Of a stretch of DNA of 64,000 nt, positions 37,914-46,867 are shown piece by piece (position 1 is the first letter of the stretch; each line of letters begins with the position of its first letter). Location: NCBI RefSeq assembly GCF_013303125.1, contig NZ_JABTTE010000004.1:62001-126000 (forward strand), written 5' to 3'. The notes under the pieces are model-generated. The model was given only the letters and a program-made list of their open reading frames with translations. It did no database searches and was not told where the DNA came from. Both the position numbers and the translations under genes were made by a program. The stretch comes from Calidifontibacillus erzurumensis (GTDB lineage: Bacteria > Bacillota > Bacilli > Bacillales > Bacillaceae_J).

Positions 37914-38813
37914 TTACTCCTTTCCTTGTTTCAACTCTTCAATTAAAATCTGTGAAATTACTTTGGCAACAATGGACCCAGCTGTTTTTGGGGCAACTAT
38001 CCCCGGAAGGCTCGGTGCCAACAATGCTTTAATGCCTCTTTTTTCAGCATAGCGAAAATCCGTTCCTCCAGGTTTTGAAGCAAGATCAATGATAACTGTG
38101 TGAAGTGGCATTTTCGAAATAACTGCAGCTGTCACAACGAATGCTGGAACGGTATTGATGACAATGTCTGCATCGCTAACTTCCTTCATAAGGTCATCTG
38201 TAAAAAACGGATAAAGACCCATTTCGGTAATCCGAGCAATATCTTCTAATTTCCTTGCGCCCACCTTTACTTTAGCCCCTAAACAAGCAAATGCTCTCGC
38301 CACTGACATACCGACTCTTCCTAATCCAATAACAACAACATTCGAACCATGAATGGTGATATCTGTATGCTGAATTGCCATCATAATCGTGCCTTCGACA
38401 GTTGGGATCGAGTTATAAATGGCAACATCATTTCTCTCGAAAAGTTTAATTAATTTCCTATTGGCTTCTTTGCAAATTGCATCTAAATACTGATTACTTA
38501 TTCCTGAAAAAATAATGCAGTGATCAGGAGTTTGTTTTAACATTTCCTCTGTTAAAATAATCTTCTCGTTAGAAAAAATCGTTTCCACCTCTCCAGAAAG
38601 GTTGGCTCCTTTAACAGGAAGAACAATGGAATCGAGTTCAGAAAATTCTAATTCATTGATCCCTTTTTTGGAAGATCCCGAAAATACATGATCCAGTTGT
38701 TCAAAACCAACTAAAGATAATTTCGCATCCATTTCTGATAATCTACGGATGACTTCCAATTGACGTGCATCTCCACCAATGACAGCAATATGCAAGTCAG
38801 TTAGCATTTCCAT
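37914..38813 (-). CDS. dpaA: Dipicolinate synthase subunit A
   Basis: DpaA (SpoVFA) is the NAD(P)-dependent dehydrogenase subunit that oxidises dihydrodipicolinate. The 299-residue protein has an N-terminal dipicolinate-synthase domain beginning AVIGGDARQLEVIRRL and a Rossmann motif VIGLGRVGMSVARAF near 162-176. ATG 38813 follows AAGGTGA. It is first in dpaA-dpaB-asd-dapG-dapA and is preceded by a sigma-K-like promoter, as expected for mother-cell expression. Confidence 0.95.
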   Translation of the reverse strand: MEMLTDLHIAVIGGDARQLEVIRRLSEMDAKLSLVGFEQLDHVFSGSSKKGINELEFSELDSIVLPVKGANLSGEVETIFSNEKIILTEEMLKQTPDHCIIFSGISNQYLDAICKEANRKLIKLFERNDVAIYNSIPTVEGTIMMAIQHTDITIHGSNVVVIGLGRVGMSVARAFACLGAKVKVGARKLEDIARITEMGLYPFFTDDLMKEVSDADIVINTVPAFVVTAAVISKMPLHTVIIDLASKPGGTDFRYAEKRGIKALLAPSLPGIVAPKTAGSIVAKVISQILIEELKQGKE

Positions 38814-38857
38814 CTCACCTTCTTTATTGGTTCAATAGCCTAACATTCGTTCTTTCA

Positions 38858-38886
38858 CATCATATGAACAGCAGGAAAAGAAGGTG
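38858..38886 (-). promoter_or_regulatory. Sigma-K-like promoter of dpaA-dpaB
   Basis: Minus strand: CACC, 16 bases, CATATGATG, one mismatch to CATAnnnTA. The B. subtilis spoVF operon is read by sigma-K. The site is 45 bp before the ATG and downstream of the terminator at 38905-38956. Confidence 0.6.
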
Positions 38887-38904
38887 AAAAAAAGCTATAA
38901 AGTC

Positions 38905-38956
38905 TAAAAAATAAAGAAAGTGGATGGAAACGATTTCGTTTTTTCCACTTTCTTTT
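38905..38956 (-). terminator. Long nested hairpin terminator upstream of dpaA
   Basis: Outer stem AAAGAAAGTGGA/TCCACTTTCTTT (12 bp), inner hairpin AAACGA/TCGTTT, with T-rich flanks on both strands. It would stop minus-strand transcription before the dpaA promoter and could also work in the other direction. Confidence 0.8.
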
Positions 38957-39354
38957 ATTTCGTCAATCAATTTAAAAATAGTCCTAAACAAATTGATCCT
39001 TAAAGACATGCTTAAACAAAATGAAAAGCGATTTTTATTAAAGGATTTAAGAAAAAGGACACAATCTACAACGTGGCATGGAGGAATAGAGAATTGGAAT
39101 ATTAAGAAAGAAAGGTTAGCATGGAGGAAATTAATACTGGAAAACGTTCAACTATTTTCTTAAAAGAATCTTTCTACAACAAGATTGTAAAAATGAAATA
39201 CAAATCGATAAGTACATAATATATTGATTGAACGTATTTCGTTTAATTAATACAAGTGAATATTTCACCGTTCATTTAACAAATTTTTTTGCTAATCATT
39301 AATCCTCCGAAGAGGGAAAATACAGAAAAGGGTAATGAAAACTCGAAAATTGAA
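38957..39354. other. Unexplained ~400-bp stretch between two terminators
   Basis: No gene I can support. It is A/T-rich. A direct repeat GCATGGAGGAA occurs at 39077 and again at 39119, 42 bp apart. On the plus strand, ATG 39121 to stop 39219 gives a 32-residue frame (MEEINTGKRSTIFLKESF...) behind GAAAGG. On the minus strand, a good CGGAGG site precedes only seven codons (MISKKIC) near 39300. Either a decayed gene or a non-coding transcript is possible. It resembles no mobile element I know. Confidence 0.5.
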
Positions 39355-39406
39355 GTATAAGAAAAGGGGCATTCAGAAATCATATTTCATTTCTCGAAAG
39401 CCCCTA
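39355..39406 (-). terminator. Terminator of ymxH
   Basis: Minus strand: AGGGGC and GCCCCT flanking an inner AGAAAT/ATTTCT helix, then TTTTCTTATAC, starting 6 bases after the ymxH stop. Confidence 0.85.
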
Positions 39407-39411
39407 AAAAA

Positions 39412-39654
39412 TTAATATTCATCTTGAAAGTCGACAATAATCATATCACTGCCAATTTTCTTTATGTTTTGCCAAGGAATTCTAACTTCGACTCCATTTT
39501 TTTTGAAACCGAACCATTTCATCGTTGGGATTAGAAAGGCTTGGATATGGCCAGTATCTTCATCGATTTCTAAATCGGCTTGCCCAAGGACCCCCATCCG
39601 TTCACCTTTTTTTAAATCGATAATCTCTTTGCCATTCATTTCACTAAGCCTCAT
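39412..39654 (-). CDS. ymxH: PRC-barrel protein YmxH (YlmC/YmxH family)
   Basis: 80 residues forming one PRC-barrel-like domain (MRLSEMNGKEIIDLKKGERMGVLG start). The family is conserved in endospore formers and linked to sporulation, but the mechanism is unknown. ATG 39654 follows AGGAGG. It lies 83 bp after mlpA and ends in a strong terminator, so ylxY-mlpA-ymxH may form one unit. Confidence 0.88.
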   Translation of the reverse strand: MRLSEMNGKEIIDLKKGERMGVLGQADLEIDEDTGHIQAFLIPTMKWFGFKKNGVEVRIPWQNIKKIGSDMIIVDFQDEY

Positions 39655-39737
39655 TTTTGCCCCTCCTAGGTTGTTTATGCCTTATCTAATCCTATTTTCA
39701 TTACAATAAAAAAATGACTATTTATGATCATAGAACT

Positions 39738-40976
39738 TTATTGAATATTTTTCGGCAATTTTCCATCAGGGCTAATTAATGCAAGGGCGTATTGATCCGT
39801 AAATATTGTTTTTGCCAAATTATTAACGGAATCCAATGTCACAGCTGATACTTGATCTAGTATTTCATTTAAAGAACGATGTCTTTTTAAAAGCAATTCA
39901 TTTTTACCGTTTCGGCTCATTCTACTGTTTGTACTTTCTAAACTTAACATTAAATTTCCTTTCAATTGTTCCTTGCTGTTTGCAAGTTCTTTTTCAGAAA
40001 TGCCGTCCCGTTTTAAAGTTGCCAATGTTTCTTGGATTGTTTCAAATAAAATATCCAATTGGTTATTAGCAGTTCCCCCATAAATAGCTAATATACCTGA
40101 ATCTAAATAGGAGGAATGATAGCTATAAATGGAATAGGCAAGTCCGCGTGCTTCCCTTACATCTTGAAAAAGACGGCTGGACATGCTGCCACCTACAATA
40201 TTATTTAACACTATTAAAGAGTAAATCTCATCATGCCCTACCGGTAGTCCATGAAATCCTAGACATAAATGAGCTTGTTCCGTATCTTTTTTCCTTGCGA
40301 TCTTTTCATCTAAAATGACAGGCTGTTTGGAAAGTGGTTGTGCATATTTAGCTTCAAAATGACCAAAATAAGCTTCAACTTCTTTTATAAACATTTCATC
40401 AATATTACCGGCAACTGAAATGACAATATTCTCAGGGGTATAATATTGATCCATATATTTTCTTAATGTATCCCCATTAAAACTTGCTAATGTCTCTTCT
40501 GTACCTAGAATAGAATAAGCAAGCGGGTGATCTCCGAATGTTGCTTTACTTAGCATATCATGAACAATGTCGTCCGGTGTATCCTCATACATTTTTATTT
40601 CTTCTAAAACAACATTTTTTTCTTTCTTTAACTCTTCTTCATTAAAAGTAGAGTTAAAAAACATATCTGCTAATATTTCTAATGCAAAGCTTGCATGTTC
40701 GTCTAGAACTTTTGCATAATAGCATGTATATTCTTTGGAGGTAAATGCATTTACCTGTCCTCCAATACTATCAAAACTTTCAGCAATTTCCTTAGCAGTT
40801 CTCGTTGTTGTTCCTTTAAAAAACATATGTTCTAAAAAATGGGAAATACCGTTATTTTCTTTTGTTTCATATCGTGAGCCAGCACCGATCCAGATTCCAA
40901 TAGCAACTGAGCGGACTGTTGGAATTTTTTCTAGTACAACTCTAGCTCCATTTTGGCAAGTATATTTTTTAATCAA
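39738..40976 (-). CDS. mlpA: M16 family zinc peptidase MlpA (YmxG)
   Basis: A processing-peptidase-like protein; in B. subtilis it has been linked to regulation of extracellular protease and degradative genes. The 412-residue protein has the full inverted zinc motif HFLEH at 46-50, the downstream glutamate in EEIKMYEDTP, and the C-terminal SSRLFQDVREARGLAYS segment. I start at TTG 40976 (MIKKYTCQNG), 7 bases after GGGAGG. The ATG ten codons earlier lacks a ribosome site. Confidence 0.93.
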   Translation of the reverse strand: MIKKYTCQNGARVVLEKIPTVRSVAIGIWIGAGSRYETKENNGISHFLEHMFFKGTTTRTAKEIAESFDSIGGQVNAFTSKEYTCYYAKVLDEHASFALEILADMFFNSTFNEEELKKEKNVVLEEIKMYEDTPDDIVHDMLSKATFGDHPLAYSILGTEETLASFNGDTLRKYMDQYYTPENIVISVAGNIDEMFIKEVEAYFGHFEAKYAQPLSKQPVILDEKIARKKDTEQAHLCLGFHGLPVGHDEIYSLIVLNNIVGGSMSSRLFQDVREARGLAYSIYSYHSSYLDSGILAIYGGTANNQLDILFETIQETLATLKRDGISEKELANSKEQLKGNLMLSLESTNSRMSRNGKNELLLKRHRSLNEILDQVSAVTLDSVNNLAKTIFTDQYALALISPDGKLPKNIQ

Positions 40977-41061
40977 GTGAAATCCTCCCATATCCAAAAT
41001 ACTCAAGTAGCATCATACCAATATTAATAGTGAATGTCACGTATTTCATAAATTTCCATAT

Positions 41062-42024
41062 TTACTTTATCTTAACTCTTTCTTCACTTAATAATGTTGA
41101 CACATTTGCTATTTGGTATTCTTTTTCCTTTATTTTTAAAATTAAACTTTCTAATCCTTTTGCAGTTGATGAAGTAGGGTGCATTAAGATCATCGTGCCA
41201 TTTGATATTTTTGAAACAACACGGTCGACCATTGCCGTCGGATCAGGTCTGCGCCAATCAACCGTATCAACAGTCCATAAAATGACTTTCATATTTTCTT
41301 CTGCTGCTATTTTAATAACTTCATCTTTGAAACTTCCGCTAGGAGGTGCAAACCATTTTGGAGTAACACCCGTAGTGGCTTTAATGATTTCATTCGTTTT
41401 AACAATTTGTTCACGAATAGCATGACTCGATAAATTTTTCAAATCAGGATGACTGTAAGCATGGTTGCCAATTTCATGCCCAGCATCTACAATCATTTTT
41501 GCAATATCGGGATATTTTTTCACCCAGCTTCCATCTAAAAAAAATGTAGCTGTAACATGATGTTTCGCCATTGTTTTTAACATAAATGGAATATATTCAT
41601 TTCCCCAAGCGACATTTACTAAAAAAGATACCATCGGCTTATCAGGATGACCACGATAAATGGGAGAAGGTGGAAGGTCATCTAAAGTGACTTTTGGCCT
41701 TACTTCTTCGAATACTAGTAAAAGAGGGTTAAATTTTCCGCTTTTCTCCATTCTTTTATATGATTCTTCAACATTAACTTTCAAACCATTTAGACCAGGG
41801 ATTGCTTTCCAAACACGATCAATCCTAGCATCTTGAGGTGGAATTTCATATTTATCCTTTTGCTTCACAATTTCCAAATAAAGTGGATCTTTTTGATTTG
41901 AAACTGCAATCGCAGATTTTTTTATTGCATCTTTAAAATCAGTTTTATATGGGTTTTGAAAGGCACCGATTGTAATAATTAGCAGTACAGAAAAAACTAC
42001 AAGTTGAATAGCCAATCGAATCAT
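41062..42024 (-). CDS. ylxY: YlxY, NodB-domain polysaccharide deacetylase-like protein
   Basis: The 320-residue protein has an N-terminal membrane anchor or signal (residues 4-22) and a NodB domain from about 125. The normal first motif (TFDDG) reads VNVAWGN here, so the catalytic and metal aspartates are missing. HAYSHPDL (motif 2) and APPSGSF (motif 3) remain. It is therefore probably a weak or non-catalytic deacetylase, as in other YlxY proteins. It sits between pnp and mlpA as in B. subtilis. ATG 42024 follows AAGGAGG. Confidence 0.9.
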   Translation of the reverse strand: MIRLAIQLVVFSVLLIITIGAFQNPYKTDFKDAIKKSAIAVSNQKDPLYLEIVKQKDKYEIPPQDARIDRVWKAIPGLNGLKVNVEESYKRMEKSGKFNPLLLVFEEVRPKVTLDDLPPSPIYRGHPDKPMVSFLVNVAWGNEYIPFMLKTMAKHHVTATFFLDGSWVKKYPDIAKMIVDAGHEIGNHAYSHPDLKNLSSHAIREQIVKTNEIIKATTGVTPKWFAPPSGSFKDEVIKIAAEENMKVILWTVDTVDWRRPDPTAMVDRVVSKISNGTMILMHPTSSTAKGLESLILKIKEKEYQIANVSTLLSEERVKIK

Positions 42025-42080
42025 TATACTCGTCCTCCTTCATAACAAAATTATGAAATCAGACGAGATCATAGAACATT

Positions 42081-42101
42081 AGGAAAATAGGTAATTTTCC
42101 T
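42081..42101 (-). repeat. Short perfect hairpin in the ylxY leader
   Basis: AGGAAAAT/ATTTTCCT with a 5-nt loop, about 60 bases before ylxY, no T run. It could be an operator or a message-stability element; nothing identifies it. Confidence 0.35.
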
Positions 42102-42164
42102 GCAATGGTAAAATAATATCTTTTCTATTACTTTATTCCTTTAACAAGTTATTCTTTTTAAAAT

Positions 42165-42197
42165 ATTAAAAAAGAAGCTGCAATTTCAGCTTCCTTT
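42165..42197 (-). terminator. Terminator of pnp
   Basis: Minus strand: stem GAAGCTG/CAGCTTC with 6-nt loop followed by TTTTTT, directly after the pnp stop. Confidence 0.92.
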
Positions 42198-42200
42198 CCT

Positions 42201-44318
42201 TTACGATGGATTCCGTTTTTCTTTTTGATCTTTTAAAACTGCTTTTCTGGAAAGATTAATTCTTCCTTGTTTATCGATTTCCGTTACTTTAACCAATAAT
42301 TCATCCCCGATGGATACGACATCTTCCACTTTTCCAATACGCTCTTGAGCCAACTCGGAAATATGAACAAGCCCATCTTTACCTTGGAAGATTTCAACAA
42401 ATGCTCCGAATTTTTCAATACGTTTTACTTTACCTAAATAAATTTGACCAACTTCTACGTCGCGTACAATATCTTCGATCATTTTTTTAGCTTTTTCGTT
42501 CATTGCCATGTCCGGTGAAGCGATAAAGATCGTACCATCTTGTTCAATATCAATTTTTACGCCAGTTTCTTCAATAATTTTATTGATCTGTTTCCCGCTT
42601 GGACCGATGACTTCGCGAATTTTATCCGGGTTAATCGTCATCGTTAAAATTTTCGGTGCATATTGTGACAATTGTTCACGCGGCGCAGCTAATGTTTGCA
42701 TCATATGTTCTAATATTTGCATTCTTCCTTTTTTCGCTTGCATTAAAGCTTCTTCTAAAATTTCTCGAGATAAACCGGAAATTTTAATATCCATTTGTAG
42801 AGCTGTAACACCTTTTGTTGTCCCGGCAACTTTAAAGTCCATATCGCCTAGATGGTCTTCCATTCCTTGAATATCTGTTAAAACCGTATAATCATCACCG
42901 GATTTAACAAGTCCCATGGCAATCCCTGCAACAGGTGCTTTAATTGGTACCCCAGCATCCATCATTGCTAATGTACTTGCACAAATGCTCGCTTGAGAAG
43001 TAGATCCGTTCGATTCTAGGACTTCAGAAACTAAACGGATTGTATATGGAAATTCTTTTTCAGATGGAACGACTGGTTCGAGTGCCCGTTCACCTAAAGC
43101 TCCGTGTCCAATTTCTCTTCGTCCTGGAGCTCTGATTGGACCTGTCTCTCCAACACTAAATGATGGGAAATTATAATGGTGCATGAATCTTTTTGATTCT
43201 TCGATACCTAAACCGTCCAAGATTTGTACATCACCTAAAGCGCCAAGTGTACAAGTGCTCAATGCTTGTGTCTGTCCTCTCGTGAACAATGCTGAACCAT
43301 GCGCTCTTGGTAATAAACCTACTTCAGATGAAAGTGGACGAATTTCATCAATTTTTCGACCATCCGGACGAATTTTTTCTTTCGTAATTAAGCGGCGCAC
43401 TTCTTCTTTCACGAGCTTGTACAAGATTTCGTCAACTTGCATGAGCGTCTCTTCTGTAACGCCTTCTTGCTCTTCATATTTTGCTTTTACAGCTTCTTTA
43501 ACGGAATTGATAGCCTCTTCACGAGCAAGTTTTTCTGATACTTGGACTGCCTTTTTAATATCCTCTTCAGCCATCTCACGTATTTCTTGCTCAAGTTCTG
43601 CATCAATTTCATATAGTTCTACTTCCATTTTTTCTTTGCCTACGTGTTTGGCAATTTCCTCTTGAAAAGCTATTAATTTCTTAATTTCTTCATGGCCAAA
43701 CATGATCGCTTCCAACATTACTTCTTCAGGTACTTCTTTTGCACCTGCTTCAACCATGTTTATTGCGTCTTTTGTGCCGGCAACCACTAAGTGGATGTCG
43801 CTTTTTTCTTGTTGTTCAATCGTTGGGTTAATTATGAATTCATTATCTACGCGGCCGACTGTTACACCTGCGATCGGGCCGTCAAATGGAATGTCAGAAA
43901 CTGTTAATGCTAAAGATGATCCAAACATTGCTGCCATTTCAGGTGAACAATCTTGATCAACACTCATGACAATGCTAACAAGTTGAACTTCATTGCGAAA
44001 ACCTTCAGCAAATAATGGGCGAATTGGACGATCGATTAAACGACTAGCTAAAATCGCTTTCTCACTCGGGCGGCCTTCACGCTTAATAAAACCACCAGGA
44101 ATTTTACCAACCGCATATAAGCGTTCTTCATAGTTTACAGTAAGTGGAAAAAAACCTAAATTTTTCGCTTCTTTAGAAGCTGTAGCTGTTGCCAAGACAG
44201 CTGTTTCTCCATAGCGAATCAGGCAAGCGCCATTGGCTTGTTTAGCTAACTGGCCAATCTCAACTACTAATGGGCGGCCCGCCCAATCCATGGAAAAGAT
44301 TTGTTTTCCTTGTTCCAT
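42201..44318 (-). CDS. pnp: Polyribonucleotide nucleotidyltransferase (PNPase)
   Basis: PNPase degrades RNA 3' to 5' by phosphorolysis. The 705-residue protein has two RNase PH-like domains, a KH domain ([20 protein letters not shown] near 550-570) and a C-terminal S1 domain ([20 protein letters not shown] near 620). ATG 44318 ([14 protein letters not shown]) follows AGAGGGG with an 11-base spacer and gives the normal family length. The longer frame lacks a ribosome site. A promoter and the rpsO terminator separate it from rpsO. Confidence 0.97.
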   Translation of the reverse strand: MEQGKQIFSMDWAGRPLVVEIGQLAKQANGACLIRYGETAVLATATASKEAKNLGFFPLTVNYEERLYAVGKIPGGFIKREGRPSEKAILASRLIDRPIRPLFAEGFRNEVQLVSIVMSVDQDCSPEMAAMFGSSLALTVSDIPFDGPIAGVTVGRVDNEFIINPTIEQQEKSDIHLVVAGTKDAINMVEAGAKEVPEEVMLEAIMFGHEEIKKLIAFQEEIAKHVGKEKMEVELYEIDAELEQEIREMAEEDIKKAVQVSEKLAREEAINSVKEAVKAKYEEQEGVTEETLMQVDEILYKLVKEEVRRLITKEKIRPDGRKIDEIRPLSSEVGLLPRAHGSALFTRGQTQALSTCTLGALGDVQILDGLGIEESKRFMHHYNFPSFSVGETGPIRAPGRREIGHGALGERALEPVVPSEKEFPYTIRLVSEVLESNGSTSQASICASTLAMMDAGVPIKAPVAGIAMGLVKSGDDYTVLTDIQGMEDHLGDMDFKVAGTTKGVTALQMDIKISGLSREILEEALMQAKKGRMQILEHMMQTLAAPREQLSQYAPKILTMTINPDKIREVIGPSGKQINKIIEETGVKIDIEQDGTIFIASPDMAMNEKAKKMIEDIVRDVEVGQIYLGKVKRIEKFGAFVEIFQGKDGLVHISELAQERIGKVEDVVSIGDELLVKVTEIDKQGRINLSRKAVLKDQKEKRNPS

Positions 44319-44406
44319 GTAAGTCAGTACCCCTCTCTTATGATTTGCGTTTGTGGTCAATATCGGTGAAATGTCGATTGTCAGATTGCTTAATTGTCTT
44401 CTATCT

Positions 44407-44435
44407 ACTATATTGTATGTAGTTTATACCTTCAA
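44407..44435 (-). promoter_or_regulatory. Sigma-A promoter of pnp
   Basis: Minus strand: TTGAAG, 17 bases, TATAGT, giving a leader of about 85 nt before the pnp ATG. Confidence 0.7.
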
Positions 44436-44471
44436 TAAATTACCAATTTATTCCAGTTATATTTGCGTAAG

Positions 44472-44498
44472 AAAAAAGCGGGATTAATCCCGCTTTTT
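44472..44498 (-). terminator. Terminator of rpsO
   Basis: Minus strand: stem AAGCGGGAT/ATCCCGCTT followed by TTTTTTC, 8 bases after the rpsO stop. Confidence 0.93.
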
Positions 44499-44505
44499 GT
44501 AAATC

Positions 44506-44775
44506 TTATCTACGTAATCCAAGCTTTTGAATCAATTCACGGTAACGTGTAATGTCTTTATTACGAAGATAGTTAAGCAAGTTGCGACGTTTCCCTACCA
44601 TCTTTAATAGACCACGGCGTGAATGATGATCTTTTTTATGAACGCGCAAATGTTCATTCAAATTGTTAATCTCTTCTGTTAGGACAGCAATTTGAACTTC
44701 TGGTGAACCAGTATCATTATCATGAATTTTAAATTCATTAATTATTTCTTGCTTACGTTCTTGTGTGATCGCCAT
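44506..44775 (-). CDS. rpsO: 30S ribosomal protein S15
   Basis: S15 binds 16S rRNA early in 30S assembly. The 89-residue protein ([20 protein letters not shown]...) has the family's exact length and its rRNA-contact segments ([22 protein letters not shown]). ATG 44775 follows GAGGAGGTGA. It lies about 100 bp after ribC behind a structured leader, and has its own terminator. Confidence 0.98.
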   Translation of the reverse strand: MAITQERKQEIINEFKIHDNDTGSPEVQIAVLTEEINNLNEHLRVHKKDHHSRRGLLKMVGKRRNLLNYLRNKDITRYRELIQKLGLRR

Positions 44776-44870
44776 CCTATTCACCTCCTCATCTTTAAAT
44801 CCCCAATTCCCTAGCAAGCGTTGGTGAGGCGCATTGCCAAGCAATGGTTCTTCTTTTCCATGCATTATTT
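44776..44870 (-). promoter_or_regulatory. Possible S15 autoregulatory leader of rpsO
   Basis: The leader holds a perfect hairpin CATTGC-TTG-GCAATG. Downstream of it, TCACC can pair with GGTGA in the ribosome site. S15 represses its own message in several bacteria, including Geobacillus, through leader structures. This fold is inferred, not a recognised consensus. Confidence 0.35.
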
Positions 44871-44876
44871 AGAATA

Positions 44877-45854
44877 CTATTGTTTTAGGCAAAATGCAAG
44901 TTTTTCTTGGCTGTTTTTTGCAAAATATTGTTGTGCCTCTTCCTTATCTTTTCCGATTTGCTTAATTAATTCTTCGACAGATGTGAATTTTTTTTCGGAT
45001 CTAAGACGCTTAATCCACACAATTTGCACTGTTTGGCCGTAAATTGTTTTTTCAAAATCAAAAAGATGGGCTTCAATCGCCAGTTTTACAGTGGATGGGT
45101 CGTGGAATGTTGGTTTATAACCAATATTTAAGATTCCTTTATACCACTTACCCTCAACCTTTGCGCAAATGGCATAGACTCCTGTTAACGGAAGAATGTA
45201 ATCATCAACATGTTCAATATTTGCTGTAGGAAATCCGATCAATCTCCCCCGTTTTTCCCCATGGACAACGATCCCAGTCGTTTTGTAGTAACGGCCTAAA
45301 AATGCTGGTAATCGATGGACTTCCCCATTTTGTATTAATATACGAATTAATGTTGAGCTAATTTTTTCATTATTTTCAACAACTTTTTCAACGACAGTTT
45401 GCGTAAATTGCTTTCTTGAGTGAAAAGGTAATGTTTCCATTGTTCCTCTACCAAGCCGTCCATATGTATAATCAAATCCGGCAACAACATGTTTCACATG
45501 AAGCCCAATAATATATTGGTCTACAAACTCCTGAGGCAGTAATTCAGCAAAATGATTCGTAAATTCAACTATAAATAAATAATCGATACCAAGGTTTTTT
45601 ATTTCCTCTTCTTTATCTTTAATTGATGTTATACATGCTGCATGTTCCTTACTATTTCGTAAAACTACGCTTGGATGTGGATAAAAAGTCATAACAGCAC
45701 TTTTATATCCTAATTCTTCTGCTTTTATTTTAGCCGTCTTGATCACTTTTTGATGGCCAAGATGAACGCCATCGAAATACCCCAATGCCAAAACAAGTGG
45801 TGGAAAATCCTCTTTCTTGAAAGAATGGGGATGGCTTAACCTAATGACTTTCAT
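44877..45854 (-). CDS. ribC: Bifunctional riboflavin kinase/FAD synthetase
   Basis: Makes FMN then FAD from riboflavin. The 325-residue protein has the nucleotidyltransferase motif GYFDGVHLGH (H31, H34) in the N-terminal FAD synthetase domain and the kinase motif GRLIGFPTANI near 205-215 in the C-terminal domain. ATG 45854 (MKVIRLSHPH) follows AGGTGA. The frame is open 43 codons upstream into the truB end without a better ribosome site. It lies 53 bp after truB, so the two are probably co-transcribed. In B. subtilis ribC is also called ribF. Confidence 0.95.
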   Translation of the reverse strand: MKVIRLSHPHSFKKEDFPPLVLALGYFDGVHLGHQKVIKTAKIKAEELGYKSAVMTFYPHPSVVLRNSKEHAACITSIKDKEEEIKNLGIDYLFIVEFTNHFAELLPQEFVDQYIIGLHVKHVVAGFDYTYGRLGRGTMETLPFHSRKQFTQTVVEKVVENNEKISSTLIRILIQNGEVHRLPAFLGRYYKTTGIVVHGEKRGRLIGFPTANIEHVDDYILPLTGVYAICAKVEGKWYKGILNIGYKPTFHDPSTVKLAIEAHLFDFEKTIYGQTVQIVWIKRLRSEKKFTSVEELIKQIGKDKEEAQQYFAKNSQEKLAFCLKQ

Positions 45855-45907
45855 ATTCTGTTCACCTGCTTTATCCAACAGCCACTTGACGAAGCGCGTG
45901 GTTCTAT

Positions 45908-46813
45908 TTAATCGATTTTTAACACCTTTTCTGGTTTCATCATCCCTGAAATCGTCGGGTGCGGCACATAAATTGCAATACATTCATTTTTGCTATTGTA
46001 TAGGGCTAGCCGCTTCATTTCACCGTACCCATCTGGGATCGGAAGGATTTGTCCGTTTTGTACTTTCCTTTCTAGTTTTTCATTAATTTCGAATTTCGTC
46101 AAATGTAATAGAGCTCTCTCTAATGGATATAACTGTAAATTATCATTTTCGAGCTTTTCAGCAATTTCTTCAAACGTCAAACAATCATTTTTCGTAAAAT
46201 TGCCTGAAGCAACTCTAGTTAACTTCGACATATGAGCTGGATAGCCAAGCTCCTTTCCAATATCTACCGCCAACGTACGAATATATGTCCCTTTGCTCGC
46301 ACGTACATAAAAACGAAATGAAGGATTCGATTGATCTAAAAAATCAAATTCATCTAATATTTTGATTTCATAAATTTGAACTTTTCTCTTCGGACGTTCT
46401 ACCTCCTGTCCACTTCGAGCATATTCATACAGTCGCTTTCCATTAACTTTCACAGCTGAAAACATAGGAGGTATTTGAACGATAGTTCCATGAAATTTCA
46501 TTAACACATCATCAATTTCATTTCTCATTATTTGTCCTGTAATTTCTTTTTTATCAATAACATCCCCAGAGGCATCTTCAGTTGTTGTTGCAATACCTAA
46601 GGTGACTTCCCCTTCATACGCTTTCTCTGCTTCTGTCAAATATTCTGCCACTTTTGTCGCCCTGCCGACACATATAGGCAATACACCGTCAACATCGGGG
46701 TCCAATGTTCCGGTATGTCCTATTTTTTTTGTTTTTAATAGCTTGCGAAGCTTAAAAACACAATCATGGGACGTCATTCCTTTCGGTTTCCAAAGAGGTA
46801 AGATCCCTTCCAA
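45908..46813 (-). CDS. truB: tRNA pseudouridine-55 synthase
   Basis: TruB makes pseudouridine 55 in the T loop of tRNAs. The 301-residue protein has the catalytic aspartate D38 in HTGTLDPDVDG and the KGMTSHD start region, plus a C-terminal PUA-like part. I start at TTG 46813, 6 bases after GGGGGG; a TTG two codons upstream is too close to the ribosome site. It starts 23 bases after the terminator at 46836-46867, so its transcription depends on readthrough or a promoter I cannot see. Confidence 0.95.
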   Translation of the reverse strand: MEGILPLWKPKGMTSHDCVFKLRKLLKTKKIGHTGTLDPDVDGVLPICVGRATKVAEYLTEAEKAYEGEVTLGIATTTEDASGDVIDKKEITGQIMRNEIDDVLMKFHGTIVQIPPMFSAVKVNGKRLYEYARSGQEVERPKRKVQIYEIKILDEFDFLDQSNPSFRFYVRASKGTYIRTLAVDIGKELGYPAHMSKLTRVASGNFTKNDCLTFEEIAEKLENDNLQLYPLERALLHLTKFEINEKLERKVQNGQILPIPDGYGEMKRLALYNSKNECIAIYVPHPTISGMMKPEKVLKID

Positions 46814-46835
46814 AACCAACCCCCCTATTTTATTT

Positions 46836-46867
46836 CTTAGAAAAAGGATAGACAATAGTCTATCCTT
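46836..46867 (-). terminator. Terminator overlapping the rbfA stop codon
   Basis: Minus strand: perfect stem AAGGATAGAC/GTCTATCCTT with TATT loop followed by TTTCT. The rbfA TAG lies in the left arm. Confidence 0.8.

Noticed and set aside
38924-39163. Plus-strand frame of 79 codons upstream of dpaA
   Set aside because: Starts inside a terminator hairpin, no ribosome site, and composition unlike the neighbouring proteins; kept only as part of the unexplained stretch.
43183-43665. Long plus-strand open frame (160 codons) opposite pnp
   Set aside because: Antisense to a fully conserved gene, no ribosome site, no family resemblance; open only because of codon bias on the coding strand.
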